Positions 16,731 through 25,686 of a stretch of DNA of 64,000 nt are shown here, piece by piece. Source of the DNA: Nocardioides sp. R-C-SC26 (lineage in GTDB: Bacteria; Actinomycetota; Actinomycetes; Propionibacteriales; Nocardioidaceae). Location of the stretch: assembly GCF_021246465.1 (NCBI RefSeq), contig NZ_JAHRHK010000010.1:53674-117673 (forward strand). Direction: 5' to 3'. The notes under the pieces were generated by a model. It was not told the DNA's origin. It did not search any database and worked only from the letters and a program-made list of their open reading frames with translations. Positions within the stretch are counted from its first letter, which is position 1; each line of letters starts with the position of its first letter. The position numbers and the translations under genes were made by a program.

Positions 16731-18002
16731 TCAGCCCACCTTGAAGTAGCTGCGGGTGTAGTTCAGCGCGTCGATGAGTGCGTCGATCTCCGCAGGCGTC
16801 GTGTACAGGTAGGACGACATCCGCGTCGAACTCTGCACGCCGAACCTGGCGTGGGCCGGCTTGGCGCAGTGGTGTCCGGCCCGGACGGCGACCCCGCGCG
16901 AGTCCAGCACCTGCGCGATGTCGTGGGGGTGCACTCCGTCGAGCTCGAAGGAGATCGCCCCTCCGCGCTCCTCGGCCACCTTCGGTCCGATCACGTGCAG
17001 TCCCGGCACACTCGCCAGGCCCTCCAACGCGTACTCGGTGATCGCGTGCTCGTGGCGACGGATGTCCTCGAGTCCGACCGCGGCGAGGTACTCCACCGCA
17101 GCGCCCAGGCCGACCGCCTCCACGATCGGCGGCGTGCCGGCCTCGAAGCGGTGCGGGATGCCAGCGTAGGTGGAGCGCTCCATCCGCACCGTCTCGATCA
17201 TCTCCCCGCCACCGAGGAACGGCGGCAGCTGGGAGAGCAGGTCGCCCCGACCCCACAGCACGCCGATGCCGGTCGGGCCCACGACCTTGTGTCCGGTGAA
17301 GACCACCACGTCGGGCCGCTCCGCCTCCGGCATCGCTGCGAGGTCGATGGGAAGCTGTGGCGCTGCCTGCGAGGCGTCGACGACCACGATCGCGCCGATC
17401 TCGTGCGCCCGGCGGGTCAGCTCCGCCACCGGGTTGATCGTGCCGAGCATGTTCGAGACCCACGTGAACGCGACGACCTTCGTGCGCTCGTCGATCAGCT
17501 CGTCGACGCGCGAGAGATCGAGGTGGCCCTCGTCGGTGAGGCCGAACCAGGCGAGCTCCGCGCCCGTGCGCTGCGTGAGCAGCTGCCACGGCACGATGTT
17601 GGAGTGGTGCTCCATCTCGGTGATCACCACGCGATCACCCGGCCCGGGACGCAACGACCCCTCAGCCCAGGTGAGCACGTTGGCGACCAGGTTCAGCGCC
17701 TCGGAGGCGTTCTTCGTGAAGATCACCTCGTCGCGACTCGGTGCCCCGATGAAGGCCGCCACCTTGTCGCGGGCCTCCTCGAACGCTGCCGTCGACTCCG
17801 CGCCCAGCTGGTGCATGGCGCGGGCGATGTTGGCGTTGTGCCGCTCGAGGTGGTCGACCATCGCGTCGATCACGACCTGCGGCTTCTGCGAGGTGTTGGC
17901 GCTGTCGAGGTAGACCAGCGGGACACCGCCCGCGAGGGTGCGCTCGAGGATCGGGAAGTCCTTGCGGACCACCGCGAGGTCAGGCAAGAGACCCTGGATC
18001 AC
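16731..18002 (-). CDS. sufS: Cysteine desulfurase SufS
   Basis: 423 residues from GTG 18002, chosen because a GGGAG Shine-Dalgarno lies 5 nt before it; longer frames reach into the spacer. The PLP lysine is in F-T-G-H-K-V-V-G-P and the catalytic persulfide cysteine in R-A-G-H-H-C-A-K-P, as in group II desulfurases. It takes sulfur from L-cysteine for cluster assembly. A 121-bp spacer before it is the only sizeable gap inside the suf operon. Confidence 0.96.
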   Translation of the reverse strand: MIQGLLPDLAVVRKDFPILERTLAGGVPLVYLDSANTSQKPQVVIDAMVDHLERHNANIARAMHQLGAESTAAFEEARDKVAAFIGAPSRDEVIFTKNASEALNLVANVLTWAEGSLRPGPGDRVVITEMEHHSNIVPWQLLTQRTGAELAWFGLTDEGHLDLSRVDELIDERTKVVAFTWVSNMLGTINPVAELTRRAHEIGAIVVVDASQAAPQLPIDLAAMPEAERPDVVVFTGHKVVGPTGIGVLWGRGDLLSQLPPFLGGGEMIETVRMERSTYAGIPHRFEAGTPPIVEAVGLGAAVEYLAAVGLEDIRRHEHAITEYALEGLASVPGLHVIGPKVAEERGGAISFELDGVHPHDIAQVLDSRGVAVRAGHHCAKPAHARFGVQSSTRMSSYLYTTPAEIDALIDALNYTRSYFKVG

Positions 18003-18123
18003 CGGGGCTCCCTTCAGAAAGATGCGTAGCGGTGCGAGAAGTGGTGCGGGGCAAGGCGGAGGAGCGAAGGCGGCCCGGGAGGCACAGCGGCCGTCGAGCG
18101 ACGACAACGCCGCCCCGTGCCGC

Positions 18124-18882
18124 TTATCGCGCCGCGACGAGGTACTTGTCGTAGCCGTTGGCCTCGAGCTCGTCGGCGAGCTCGGCACCACCGGACTCCG
18201 CGACCCGGCCGTCGACGAACACGTGGACGTGGTCTGGCTGGATGTAGCGCAGGATCCGGGTGTAGTGCGTGATGAGCAGGACGCCCTTGCCCGGCTGCCC
18301 GCGGAAGCGGTTCACGCCCTCGGAGACGACCTTGAGCGCGTCGATGTCCAGCCCCGAGTCGGTCTCGTCGAGGATCGCGACCTTGGGGTCGAGCAGTTCG
18401 AGCTGGGCGATCTCGTGACGCTTCTTCTCGCCACCGGAGAAGCCCTCGTTGACCGAACGATGGGAGAAGGTGGCGTCCAGGTTGAGGTCGCCGAGTGCCT
18501 TGTTGACGTCCTTGACCCACGTGCGGAGCTTGGGAGCCTCGCCGTCGATGGCGGTCTTGGCGGTGCGCAGGAAGTTCGCGACCGAGACGCCGGGCACCTC
18601 GACCGGGTACTGCATGGCCAGGAAGAGACCGGCGCGGGCACGCTCGTCGACCGACATCTCCAGCACCTCCTCGCCGTCGAGGAGGACCGAGCCGCCGGTG
18701 ACCTCGTACTTGGGGTGGCCGGCGACCGAGTACGCCAGCGTCGACTTACCCGAGCCGTTCGGGCCCATGATCGCGTGGGTCTCGCCGTCGGCGATCGTCA
18801 GCGTGACCCCCTTGAGGATCTGCTTGGGGCCGTCCTCGGTGGCGACCTGCACCTGCAGGTCCTTGATCTCCAGCTTGCTCAT
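18124..18882 (-). CDS. sufC: Fe-S assembly ATPase SufC
   Basis: 252 residues: Walker A G-P-N-G-S-G-K-S-T (about 40-48), signature F-S-G-G-E-K-K-R, Walker B A-I-L-D-E-T-D-S-G-L-D, all diagnostic for SufC. It is the soluble ABC ATPase of the SufBCD scaffold. ATG overlaps the stop of the Rieske gene (ATGA). Confidence 0.97.
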   Translation of the reverse strand: MSKLEIKDLQVQVATEDGPKQILKGVTLTIADGETHAIMGPNGSGKSTLAYSVAGHPKYEVTGGSVLLDGEEVLEMSVDERARAGLFLAMQYPVEVPGVSVANFLRTAKTAIDGEAPKLRTWVKDVNKALGDLNLDATFSHRSVNEGFSGGEKKRHEIAQLELLDPKVAILDETDSGLDIDALKVVSEGVNRFRGQPGKGVLLITHYTRILRYIQPDHVHVFVDGRVAESGGAELADELEANGYDKYLVAAR

Positions 18883-19238
18883 GCGGGAACTACTCCGTTC
18901 AGGGTGGTGGTGGTGTCGACGAAGACGGCGGCACCATCGGGGGTGTCGCGGACCTCGGTGCGGAAGGTCGCGACGGGCTCGGTGGCCGGCAGGCCGGTCG
19001 GCGCGCCGGTACGCAGGTCGAACTTGGAGCCGTGCAGCCAGCACTCCACGGTGCAGCGGCCGCCGACGGTCTCGACCTCGCCCTCGCTGAGGGCGACGGC
19101 TGCGTGGCTGCAGAGGTCCTGGACGGCGAACATCTCGTCGCCGTCGCGGGCGATGGCGACGGCGTAGCGACCGATCGTGACCCCGAGGGCCTCGTCGGTG
19201 GGCACGTCGTCGACAGCGCAGGCGAACTCGAAGGCCAC
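18879..19238 (-). CDS. Rieske [2Fe-2S] ferredoxin in the suf operon
   Basis: 119 residues from GTG 19238, 3 nt after the sufD stop. Cluster ligands are C-S-H (L-C-S-H-A-A-V-A-L) and C-W-L-H (E-C-W-L-H-G-S-K-F), the soluble ferredoxin pattern of bacterial oxygenase systems. It is placed between sufD and sufC, where many Actinobacteria have such a gene, so a role as an electron donor or acceptor in cluster assembly is inferred. It could equally be a product of the machinery that serves other enzymes. Confidence 0.9.
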   Translation of the reverse strand: MAFEFACAVDDVPTDEALGVTIGRYAVAIARDGDEMFAVQDLCSHAAVALSEGEVETVGGRCTVECWLHGSKFDLRTGAPTGLPATEPVATFRTEVRDTPDGAAVFVDTTTTLNGVVPA

Positions 19239-19241
19239 GGG

Positions 19242-20423
19242 TCAGGCACCCGGGCCGGGCTCGCGCAGCACGTTCTTGGCCAGTTCGGCCTCGACGGTGA
19301 CGCGCAGCTTGTCCTCGACCTCGGCGATGCCGATCCGGCGGATCAGGTCGTCGAAGAAGCCGTGCACGACCAGGCGCTGGGCCTCCTTCTCGGAGATGCC
19401 GCGCGAACGCAGGTAGAACAGCTGCTCGTCGTCGAAGCGGGCGGTGGCCGAGGCGTGACCAGCGCCGGCGATCTCGCCGGTCTCGATCTCCAGGTTCGGC
19501 ACCGAGTCGGCCTGCGCCCCGTCGGAGAGGATGAGGTTGCGGTTCTCCTCGTAGGTCTCGATGCCCTCGGCGACCTTGCGGATCAGGATGTTGCCGATCC
19601 AGACCGTGTGCGCCCTCTCGCCCTGCAGCGCGCCCTTGTAGACGACGTTGCTGGAGGTCTTGGGCTGGTTGTGGTCGACGAACAGTCGGTGCTCGATGTG
19701 CTGCCCCGCGTCGGCGAAGTAGAGACCGAAGCCCTCGAACGCGCCGCCGGTGCCGGAGTAGGCCACGTTCGTGGAGGTCCGCACGACGTCGCCACCGATG
19801 GTGACCTCGAAGTGGCGCACCTCGGCGTCGCGGCCGACCAAGATGTTGGTCTGACCGGTGTGGACGGCGTCGTCGGCCCAGTCGTTGATGGTGACGAGAT
19901 CGACGCGGGCGCCGTCCTCGACGATCACCTGGACGAACTCGTTGTAGTGCGCGGAGCCGGAGTTCTCGAGCAGGAGCCGCGCCGAGGCGTGCCTCCCGAC
20001 CCGGATGACGGTGTGCTCGGCGACCGCGTCGGCCGTTCCGGCACCGATCGCCCGGACGCGGATCAACTCGGTCAGCTCGGTGTCGGCGGGGATGTCGAGC
20101 ACGCCCACCTGAGGCGCATGCAGCGCAGCCAGGGCGCCGAGGCGGTCCAGCGGTGCGATGCCGCCGAGGGCCGCGGCCTCGTCGGCGGTCACCGTCGACC
20201 ACGCCACGCCAGCGGGGACGTCGGCCTGCAGCTCGATGCGGCCGCCGGGCGCGACGTCGTCGAGCAGGCTGCCGAGACGGCGCAGCGGGGTGAAGCGCCA
20301 GATCTCCTCGCGGCCTGACGGCGTCGGGTGCGCCGCGAGGTCGAAGGTCGGCGTGGTGTGGAGGTGGCTCTCGACGTGGTCGTTGCGGACCGTCTCGAGA
20401 GCCTCGGTCACGAGGGTGGCCAT
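19242..20423 (-). CDS. sufD: Fe-S scaffold protein SufD
   Basis: 393 residues with the SufBD C-terminal beta-helix core, including N-Y-x-E-F-like H-Y-N-E-F-V-Q-V-I, D-H-N-Q-P-K-T-S-S-N-V-V-Y-K-G and G-H-A-S-A-T-A-R-F-D-D-E-Q-L-F-Y-L. Together with SufB and SufC it forms the assembly scaffold. Its ATG shares one base with the sufB stop (TGATG). Confidence 0.95.
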   Translation of the reverse strand: MATLVTEALETVRNDHVESHLHTTPTFDLAAHPTPSGREEIWRFTPLRRLGSLLDDVAPGGRIELQADVPAGVAWSTVTADEAAALGGIAPLDRLGALAALHAPQVGVLDIPADTELTELIRVRAIGAGTADAVAEHTVIRVGRHASARLLLENSGSAHYNEFVQVIVEDGARVDLVTINDWADDAVHTGQTNILVGRDAEVRHFEVTIGGDVVRTSTNVAYSGTGGAFEGFGLYFADAGQHIEHRLFVDHNQPKTSSNVVYKGALQGERAHTVWIGNILIRKVAEGIETYEENRNLILSDGAQADSVPNLEIETGEIAGAGHASATARFDDEQLFYLRSRGISEKEAQRLVVHGFFDDLIRRIGIAEVEDKLRVTVEAELAKNVLREPGPGA

Positions 20424-21841
20424 CAGCCGACGGCTCCTTCCATCTGCAGTTCGATGAGGCGGTTGAGCTCGAGCGCGTACTCCATGGGCAGCTCCTTGGC
20501 GATCGGCTCGACGAAGCCGCGCACGATCATCGCCATCGCCTCGTCCTGCTCCATGCCGCGCGACATCAGGTAGAAGAGCTGGTCGTCGGAGACCTTCGAG
20601 ACGCTCGCCTCGTGGCCCATGGACACGTCGTCCTCGCGGATGTCGACGTAGGGGTAGGTGTCGGAGCGGCTGATCTGGTCGACCAGGAGGGCGTCGCAGA
20701 GCACGTTCGACTTCGAGCCGTGCGCACCCTCGTTGACCTGGATCAGGCCACGGTAGGACGTGCGACCGCCTCCGCGCGCGACGGACTTGCTCAGGATCGA
20801 GGACGAGGTGTGCGGGGCGGCGTGCACCATCTTGGCGCCGGCGTCCTGGTGCTGCCCCTCGCCGGCGAACGCGATGGAGAGCGTCTCGCCCTTGGCGTGC
20901 TCCCCCATCAGGTAGACGGCGGGGTACTTCATGGTGACCTTGGAACCGATGTTGCCGTCGACCCACTCCATCGTCGCCCCGGCCTCGCACACCGCGCGCT
21001 TGGTGACGAGGTTGTAGACGTTGTTCGACCAGTTCTGGATGGTCGTGTAGCGGCAGCGGCCGCCCTTCTTCACGATGATCTCCACGACGGCGGAGTGCAG
21101 CGAGTCCGAGGAGTAGATCGGCGCGGTGCAGCCCTCGACGTAGTGCACGTAGGCGCCCTCGTCGACGATGATCAGCGTCCGCTCGAACTGACCCATGTTC
21201 TCGGTGTTGATCCGGAAGTAGGCCTGGAGCGGGATGTCGACGTGGACCCCCTTGGGCACGTAGATGAACGAGCCACCCGACCAGACCGCGGTGTTGAGCG
21301 CGGCGAACTTGTTGTCGCCGACCGGGATGACGGTGCCGAAGTACTCCTGGAACAGCTCAGGCTGCTCCTTCAGGGCCGTGTCGGTGTCGAGGAAGAGCAC
21401 GCCCTGGGCCTCGAGGTCCTCCCGGATGGAGTGGTAGACGACCTCGGACTCGTACTGGGCGGCGACGCCGGCGACCAGGCGCTGCTTCTCCGCCTCGGGG
21501 ATGCCGAGCTTGTCGTAGGTGTTCTTGATGTCCTCGGGCAGGTCCTCCCACGAGGTGGCCTGCTTCTCCGAGGAGCGCACGAAGTACTTGATGTTGTCGA
21601 AGTCGATGCCCGAGAGGTCCGAACCCCACGTCGGCATGGGCTTCTTGCCGAAGAGCTTCAGGCCCTTCAGGCGCAGGTCGAGCATCCACTGCGGCTCGCT
21701 CTTCTTCGCCGAGATGTCGCGGACGACGTCCTCGTTCAGACCGCGCTTGGCGTCGGCGCCGGCGACGTCGGCGTCGGCCCAGCCGAAGTCGTAGCGGCCG
21801 ATCCCCTGCAGTTCAGGGTTGAGCTCTTCGATCGAGGTCAC
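20423..21841 (-). CDS. sufB: Fe-S scaffold protein SufB
   Basis: 472 residues from GTG 21841, which has AAGGGG about 8 nt upstream. The segments [11 protein letters not shown] and [21 protein letters not shown] are near-invariant in SufB, with Cys and Glu residues that carry sulfur and the nascent cluster. It begins 31 bp after the sufR stop. A short ATG-TCG-TGA overlaps the start region out of frame. Confidence 0.97.
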   Translation of the reverse strand: MTSIEELNPELQGIGRYDFGWADADVAGADAKRGLNEDVVRDISAKKSEPQWMLDLRLKGLKLFGKKPMPTWGSDLSGIDFDNIKYFVRSSEKQATSWEDLPEDIKNTYDKLGIPEAEKQRLVAGVAAQYESEVVYHSIREDLEAQGVLFLDTDTALKEQPELFQEYFGTVIPVGDNKFAALNTAVWSGGSFIYVPKGVHVDIPLQAYFRINTENMGQFERTLIIVDEGAYVHYVEGCTAPIYSSDSLHSAVVEIIVKKGGRCRYTTIQNWSNNVYNLVTKRAVCEAGATMEWVDGNIGSKVTMKYPAVYLMGEHAKGETLSIAFAGEGQHQDAGAKMVHAAPHTSSSILSKSVARGGGRTSYRGLIQVNEGAHGSKSNVLCDALLVDQISRSDTYPYVDIREDDVSMGHEASVSKVSDDQLFYLMSRGMEQDEAMAMIVRGFVEPIAKELPMEYALELNRLIELQMEGAVG

Positions 21842-21872
21842 GACATGACCCCTTCCTTGGTAGACGCTGGAT

Positions 21873-22544
21873 TCAGATGCTGGGACTGGTGGGGACGGGG
21901 ATGCACGTGGTGCACACCCCGTCGCCGTGCGCGATCGTGGCGAGACGTTGCACGTGTCGATCGAGGACCCGGCTGATCGCCGCCGTCTCCTCTTCGCAGA
22001 GCTGGGGGAACTCGTGCGCGACGTGCGAGACCGGGCAGTGCTGCTGGCACAGCTGCTCGCCGACGGGCGACTCCCGAACGGCGGCCGCATAGCCCTCGTC
22101 GGTGAAGACCTTCGCCAGCACCTCGGCCGCACCGAGCTCGGGATGCTCGGCCTGGGCACCCTCGAAGCGCTCCTCGACGAAGCTCATCCGACGGCGGGCG
22201 AACTCACGCACGGCCTCCTCGCCGCCGGTCTCTGCGACGAATCGAAGAGCCTGGACCGCGAGGTCGTCGTACTGCTGGTCGAAGCCGTCACGGCCGGCGC
22301 TGGTGAGCGCGAACTCCTTGGCCGGGCGGCCCCGGCCACGACCCGCCGTCTGGCGCGGCTCGCGCGACTCGACGTGTCCGTCCTCGACGAGCTGGTCGAG
22401 GTGGCGCCGCACGGCTGCCGGCGTCAGGTCGAGCTGCTCGGCGAGCACGGCGGCGGTGGACGGCCCGTTGACCAGGATCGACCGAGCGACGCGCTGGCGC
22501 GTCGACTCGTCGGTGCCTGTCGTCACAGACCGGGAGAATTCCAC
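21873..22544 (-). CDS. sufR: SufR, Fe-S-dependent transcriptional regulator of the suf operon
   Basis: 223 residues from GTG 22544; GTG 22526 (six codons shorter) is an alternative. A winged helix-turn-helix (about 16-62, [10 protein letters not shown] and [10 protein letters not shown]) is followed by a basic stretch and a C-terminal domain with Cys166, Cys170 and Cys183 (C-x3-C-x12-C), the [4Fe-4S] ligand set of SufR. Extra cysteines 211 and 214 lie near the end. SufR represses suf when clusters are plentiful. A SufR-like box overlaps its own start region, consistent with autoregulation. Confidence 0.92.
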   Translation of the reverse strand: MEFSRSVTTGTDESTRQRVARSILVNGPSTAAVLAEQLDLTPAAVRRHLDQLVEDGHVESREPRQTAGRGRGRPAKEFALTSAGRDGFDQQYDDLAVQALRFVAETGGEEAVREFARRRMSFVEERFEGAQAEHPELGAAEVLAKVFTDEGYAAAVRESPVGEQLCQQHCPVSHVAHEFPQLCEEETAAISRVLDRHVQRLATIAHGDGVCTTCIPVPTSPSI

Positions 22545-22555
22545 AACGCCAGTGT
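22541..22555 (-). promoter_or_regulatory. SufR-like operator overlapping the sufR promoter/start
   Basis: On the minus strand the bases read ACACT-GGCGT-TGTGG, nine of ten fixed positions of ACACT-N5-TGTGA, which I recall as the site described for M. tuberculosis SufR. CACACT also fits a weak -10 element, 6 nt before GTG 22544, with TTGAAT 18 nt further up. A repressor here would cover -10 and start. Confidence 0.55.
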
Positions 22556-22581
22556 GCCGATATTGAAGTTCACCATTCAAG

Positions 22582-22600
22582 CAAGGTGAGACTAACTAAG
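22582..22600. promoter_or_regulatory. Iron-box-like (IdeR/DtxR) sequence upstream of sufR
   Basis: The 19-mer CAAGGTGAGACTAACTAAG matches the consensus TTAGGTTAGSCTAACCTAA at 12 of 19 positions, including the core AGGT and CTAAC. It lies 38-56 bp before the sufR start and about 50 bp before the divergent P450 gene. Direct iron control is inference. Confidence 0.4.
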
Positions 22601-22647
22601 GGTCGCCTCTGTGACATGGCCCATAGGGGGCCCTCCAGGATGGTGCC

Positions 22648-23952
22648 GTGCCCCGCGCGATCGAACCTGCCCCACCCCTGGCGAACGACGCCGCGCTGCC
22701 GTGGCACGCGCCCGTGGACGACGCCGTCGAGGTGATCGCGGCGGCCCGAGAACGCCACGGCGACACCTTCCGCATCGAGCACACCGATGCGCACGGGAGC
22801 GACCGCTACCTCTTCACCTTCTCCCCTGTCGGCGTGGCCTCGTTCTACGCACTGCGCGAGGAGGAGGCGAGCAAGGGAGTCGCCGACTACCTGATGCTCC
22901 GCCGCAAGCTGCCCGGCGAGATCTTCGACGGGCGCCGCACGCTGCCCGGGGCGCTGTTCGGTCGCGACGACGTCGCCCGCTACCTCGCGAACCTCGACCT
23001 CGCACTCGACCGCACGGTGGAGGAGCTGGCCGAACTCAGTGCCCGCGGCACCGACGAGCACGACGTCTTCGCGCTCACGCGGCGGCTCGGCCACCGCTTG
23101 GGCCTGGCCTCCTGGGCCGGGCGCGGCGCGCTCGAGCCCGCCGTCTTCGAGCGGCTGTCGGCTGCCTTCGACGAGCTCGACGGAGCCGACGCGTTCGTCC
23201 GCCCCGAGGCGATGCGGGCCGTGGAGGCCAGCGGTCACGCCGCGGAGCGCGCAGCGCTCGACGACATCGTCGCGGTGGTCGGCGAGCTCGTGCCGACCGA
23301 GGACGACGTCCTGTTCGGGCGCATCGTCGACGCCTGGAGCGATGAGCCGCCGGCGGATCGCGCTCGGGGCGTCGGCCTCGACGTCGCGCTCGTGCACGTC
23401 GCGTCGATGTCGAACATGCACGCAGCGCTCGGCTGGATGCTCGTCGATCTCCTCGAGCATCCGGCGGCGCTCGACCGCGTGCGCAGCGGCGACGCCGCCT
23501 ACGCGAGCAGCTGTGCCCTGGAGTCGACCCGTCTGGCACAACGTTCGATCATGGCGCGCACCGTGATGAGCGAGGTCGACCTGGACGTCGGCGACGCGGT
23601 CTACCGCGTGCCGCCCGGCTGGACCATCGCGACCTTGCTCCCCGTCCTCAACACCACGGCCGCGCCGGGGCTCGAGCAGTGGGACCCCGAACGCTGGCAG
23701 GGCCACCGGCTCGCGCCGACACCCGGGCTCGACGACGCGCGCCTGGTCACCGCGTTCGGACACGGTCGACACACCTGCCCGGCTCAACCGTTCTCGCTCA
23801 CGGCGATGGCGCGGGCAGCCCATCGCATCACCGCGGAGTTCGACATCGCCCCAGCCTGGGACGGTCGTCCCGTCCCGCGCCCCGCCCAGATCGGCGGCGT
23901 CGCTCGTGCCTCAGCCCTCGCGCCGGTCCGGTGCGTTCCGCGCGGCGTCTGA
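22648..23952 (+). CDS. Cytochrome P450
   Basis: 434 residues from GTG 22648. The heme-binding loop F-G-H-G-R-H-T-C-P-A lies near residue 370, with Cys as thiolate ligand, and E-S-T-R gives the helix-K E-x-x-R. The usual helix-I A-G-x-x-T motif is not obvious; N-M-H-A-A-L-G-W occurs there instead. It has no membrane anchor and needs external redox partners, not found next to it. Substrate is unknown. Its last 42 bp overlap the convergent membrane gene. A -10-like CAGGAT lies 6 nt before the start. Confidence 0.88.
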   Translation: MPRAIEPAPPLANDAALPWHAPVDDAVEVIAAARERHGDTFRIEHTDAHGSDRYLFTFSPVGVASFYALREEEASKGVADYLMLRRKLPGEIFDGRRTLPGALFGRDDVARYLANLDLALDRTVEELAELSARGTDEHDVFALTRRLGHRLGLASWAGRGALEPAVFERLSAAFDELDGADAFVRPEAMRAVEASGHAAERAALDDIVAVVGELVPTEDDVLFGRIVDAWSDEPPADRARGVGLDVALVHVASMSNMHAALGWMLVDLLEHPAALDRVRSGDAAYASSCALESTRLAQRSIMARTVMSEVDLDVGDAVYRVPPGWTIATLLPVLNTTAAPGLEQWDPERWQGHRLAPTPGLDDARLVTAFGHGRHTCPAQPFSLTAMARAAHRITAEFDIAPAWDGRPVPRPAQIGGVARASALAPVRCVPRGV

Positions 23953-24357
23953 ACGGAGCCAGGCAAGACCCAGGAACGGGAGCAGGAGCGGGAGGAACCC
24001 GTACCCCTGCCCGAAGTGCGACCAGACCGTGCGATCGGGGAACAGAGCCGTGTCGAGGTAGGAGAGGGTGCCGACGCCGAGCACGCCGACCAGTTCGACC
24101 GTGCAGGCGGCAACGGCGATGCGCCGGGCGCGCTCTCCGCCCAGCAGCAGGCACGTCGTCGCGACCAGGTACACGATCGCGGCGAAGAGCGAGAGCGAGT
24201 ACGCCAGGGGCGCACGCTCGGCGTCGACGCCGAGCTGCACCAACGACCGCCCGGTCGCGGCGACCGCGAACACGCCGTAGACGAAGACGAGCACCCGTCC
24301 CGGCCCCGACGAGAGTGCGACGGGCGAGCCCGGTGCGCCGTCCGCGTGCTCAGGCAC
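23911..24357 (-). CDS. Small integral membrane protein, unknown
   Basis: 148 residues from GTG 24357; GTGs at 24363 and 24366 are alternatives, all overlapping the upstream stop. Three or four hydrophobic helices are visible (V-L-V-F-V-Y-G-V-F-A-V-A-A, L-F-A-A-I-V-Y-L-V-A, V-G-V-L-G-V-G-T-L, F-L-P-L-L-L-P-F-L-G-L). It resembles small membrane proteins found beside ABC-2 exporters and heme genes in related genomes, but I know no function. Its 3' end overlaps the P450 gene on the other strand. Confidence 0.7.
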   Translation of the reverse strand: MPEHADGAPGSPVALSSGPGRVLVFVYGVFAVAATGRSLVQLGVDAERAPLAYSLSLFAAIVYLVATTCLLLGGERARRIAVAACTVELVGVLGVGTLSYLDTALFPDRTVWSHFGQGYGFLPLLLPFLGLAWLRSDAARNAPDRREG

Positions 24358-24715
24358 CGACACCACTCCAGATCTGGTCCATCCGAACCTCCAGCGCCAA
24401 CACGGTCACGACCGCCACTCCCAGGAGGATCGTGCCCCATCGGGAGCGCTCTGCGAGCGAGAGGAACGCACCGATCGGGAGCACCAGCGCCACGGCCACC
24501 AGATAGCTGACGAAGGTCACGCCGTCGACGTCCCGGTCGGTCCGAGCCAGCGCGATGGAACCCGCGATCACCTGCACCACCAGCACCGCCTCGATCACGG
24601 CGAGGAGGAGGAAGGTCCGATCCTGCGGCTCGGTGTCTCGTGCGGCCTGGACAGCCACGACCGCGGCGGCGAGCAGGCTCAGCGCCACCACCACACCCAG
24701 TAGCCAGTCGTTCAC
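24350..24715 (-). CDS. Small four-helix membrane protein, unknown
   Basis: 121 residues from GTG 24715 with four hydrophobic segments and short loops; no motif is recognised. It is translationally coupled to the next membrane protein by an overlap of about 8 bp, so the two may form one complex. Its -10 element TAGGGT lies 7 nt before the start and shares two bases with that of the divergent ABC gene. Confidence 0.7.
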   Translation of the reverse strand: MNDWLLGVVVALSLLAAAVVAVQAARDTEPQDRTFLLLAVIEAVLVVQVIAGSIALARTDRDVDGVTFVSYLVAVALVLPIGAFLSLAERSRWGTILLGVAVVTVLALEVRMDQIWSGVGA

Positions 24716-24738
24716 GGCCCGAACCCTAAACTCTGCAC
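24716..24738. promoter_or_regulatory. Overlapping divergent leaderless promoters
   Basis: Only 23 bp separate the GTG starts at 24715 (minus) and 24739 (plus). Plus-strand TAAACT (24727-24732) is 6 nt before GTG 24739; minus-strand TAGGGT (24728-24723) is 7 nt before GTG 24715. The two hexamers share the TA at 24727-24728, so polymerase can hardly use both at once. Confidence 0.6.
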
Positions 24739-25686
24739 GTGCCCGCTGCTGAACCCGCCGTCGTGGTCGACGGTCTGGTGATGCGCTACGGGGACAAGGT
24801 CGCCGTCGACGGGCTCTCCCTCGACGTCGCCCCGCACACCATCACCGCAGTGCTCGGACCGAACGGAGCGGGCAAGACGACGACGTTGGAGACCTGCGAG
24901 GGCTATCGGCGCCCGCAGGGCGGGACCGTCCGCGTATTGGGCCTCGATCCCGTCCGCGACCGACGTGCGCTGCTCCCCCGGATCGGGGTGATGCTGCAGA
25001 GCGGCGGCGCCTGGAGCGGCGTCCGCGCGGTGGAGATGCTGCGGCACGTGTCGCGCCTGCACGCGCATCCTCTCGACGTCAGCATGCTCGTCGAGCGACT
25101 CGGTCTCGGTGACTGCGGCGGCACGCCGTATCGCCGCCTCTCCGGCGGACAGCAGCAGCGACTCGGCCTCGCGATGGCGCTGGTGGGACGCCCCGAGCTC
25201 GTCTTCGTCGACGAGCCGACCGCAGGCTTGGATCCGGCCGTCCGGCGCGCGGTGTGGGAGCTGCTGGAGGAGATCCGGTCCGACGGCGTCACCGTCGTGC
25301 TGACCACGCACTACATGGACGAGGCCGAGCGCCTGGCCGACCGCGTGCACATCGTGGATCGTGGCCAGCTGGTCGCCTCCGGCTCACCGCTCGAGCTCAC
25401 CCGCGGCGGCACCGTCGCGACCATCCGGCTCGTCGTGACCGAGCCGTTCCCACCCGGGGCCCCGCCATCGCTGGCAGCGACCTTGGGCGAGGGCACCGAG
25501 GTCGCGCAGTTGGACGCGCTCAGCCTGCAGATCACCGGCCCGGCCGATCCCTCGACCCTCGGCAAGGTCTCGCGCTGGTGCGAGGAGTTCGGCGTCGTCC
25601 CCGAGTCGCTCACCCTGGGCCAGCGCAATCTCGAGGACGTCTTCTTGGACCTCACTCGCCGCGAGCAGCTGGCACCTCCCGCATGA
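24739..25686 (+). CDS. ABC-2 type exporter, ATPase subunit
   Basis: 315 residues: Walker A G-P-N-G-A-G-K-T-T (about 36-44), signature L-S-G-G-Q-Q-Q-R, Walker B L-V-F-V-D-E-P-T-A-G-L-D, H-loop T-T-H-Y-M-D-E-A-E-R. The C-terminal extension follows the CcmA/DrrA drug and lipid exporter type. It pairs with the permease that starts in its stop codon (ATGA). The position before ctaA is conserved in Actinobacteria, so a link to respiratory biogenesis is possible but unproven. Confidence 0.92.
   Translation: MPAAEPAVVVDGLVMRYGDKVAVDGLSLDVAPHTITAVLGPNGAGKTTTLETCEGYRRPQGGTVRVLGLDPVRDRRALLPRIGVMLQSGGAWSGVRAVEMLRHVSRLHAHPLDVSMLVERLGLGDCGGTPYRRLSGGQQQRLGLAMALVGRPELVFVDEPTAGLDPAVRRAVWELLEEIRSDGVTVVLTTHYMDEAERLADRVHIVDRGQLVASGSPLELTRGGTVATIRLVVTEPFPPGAPPSLAATLGEGTEVAQLDALSLQITGPADPSTLGKVSRWCEEFGVVPESLTLGQRNLEDVFLDLTRREQLAPPA

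Noticed and set aside
18003..18123. A possible small gene between sufC and sufS
   Set aside because: Only frame extensions of the neighbours occur, without a start and Shine-Dalgarno of their own; the spacer shows nothing clear.
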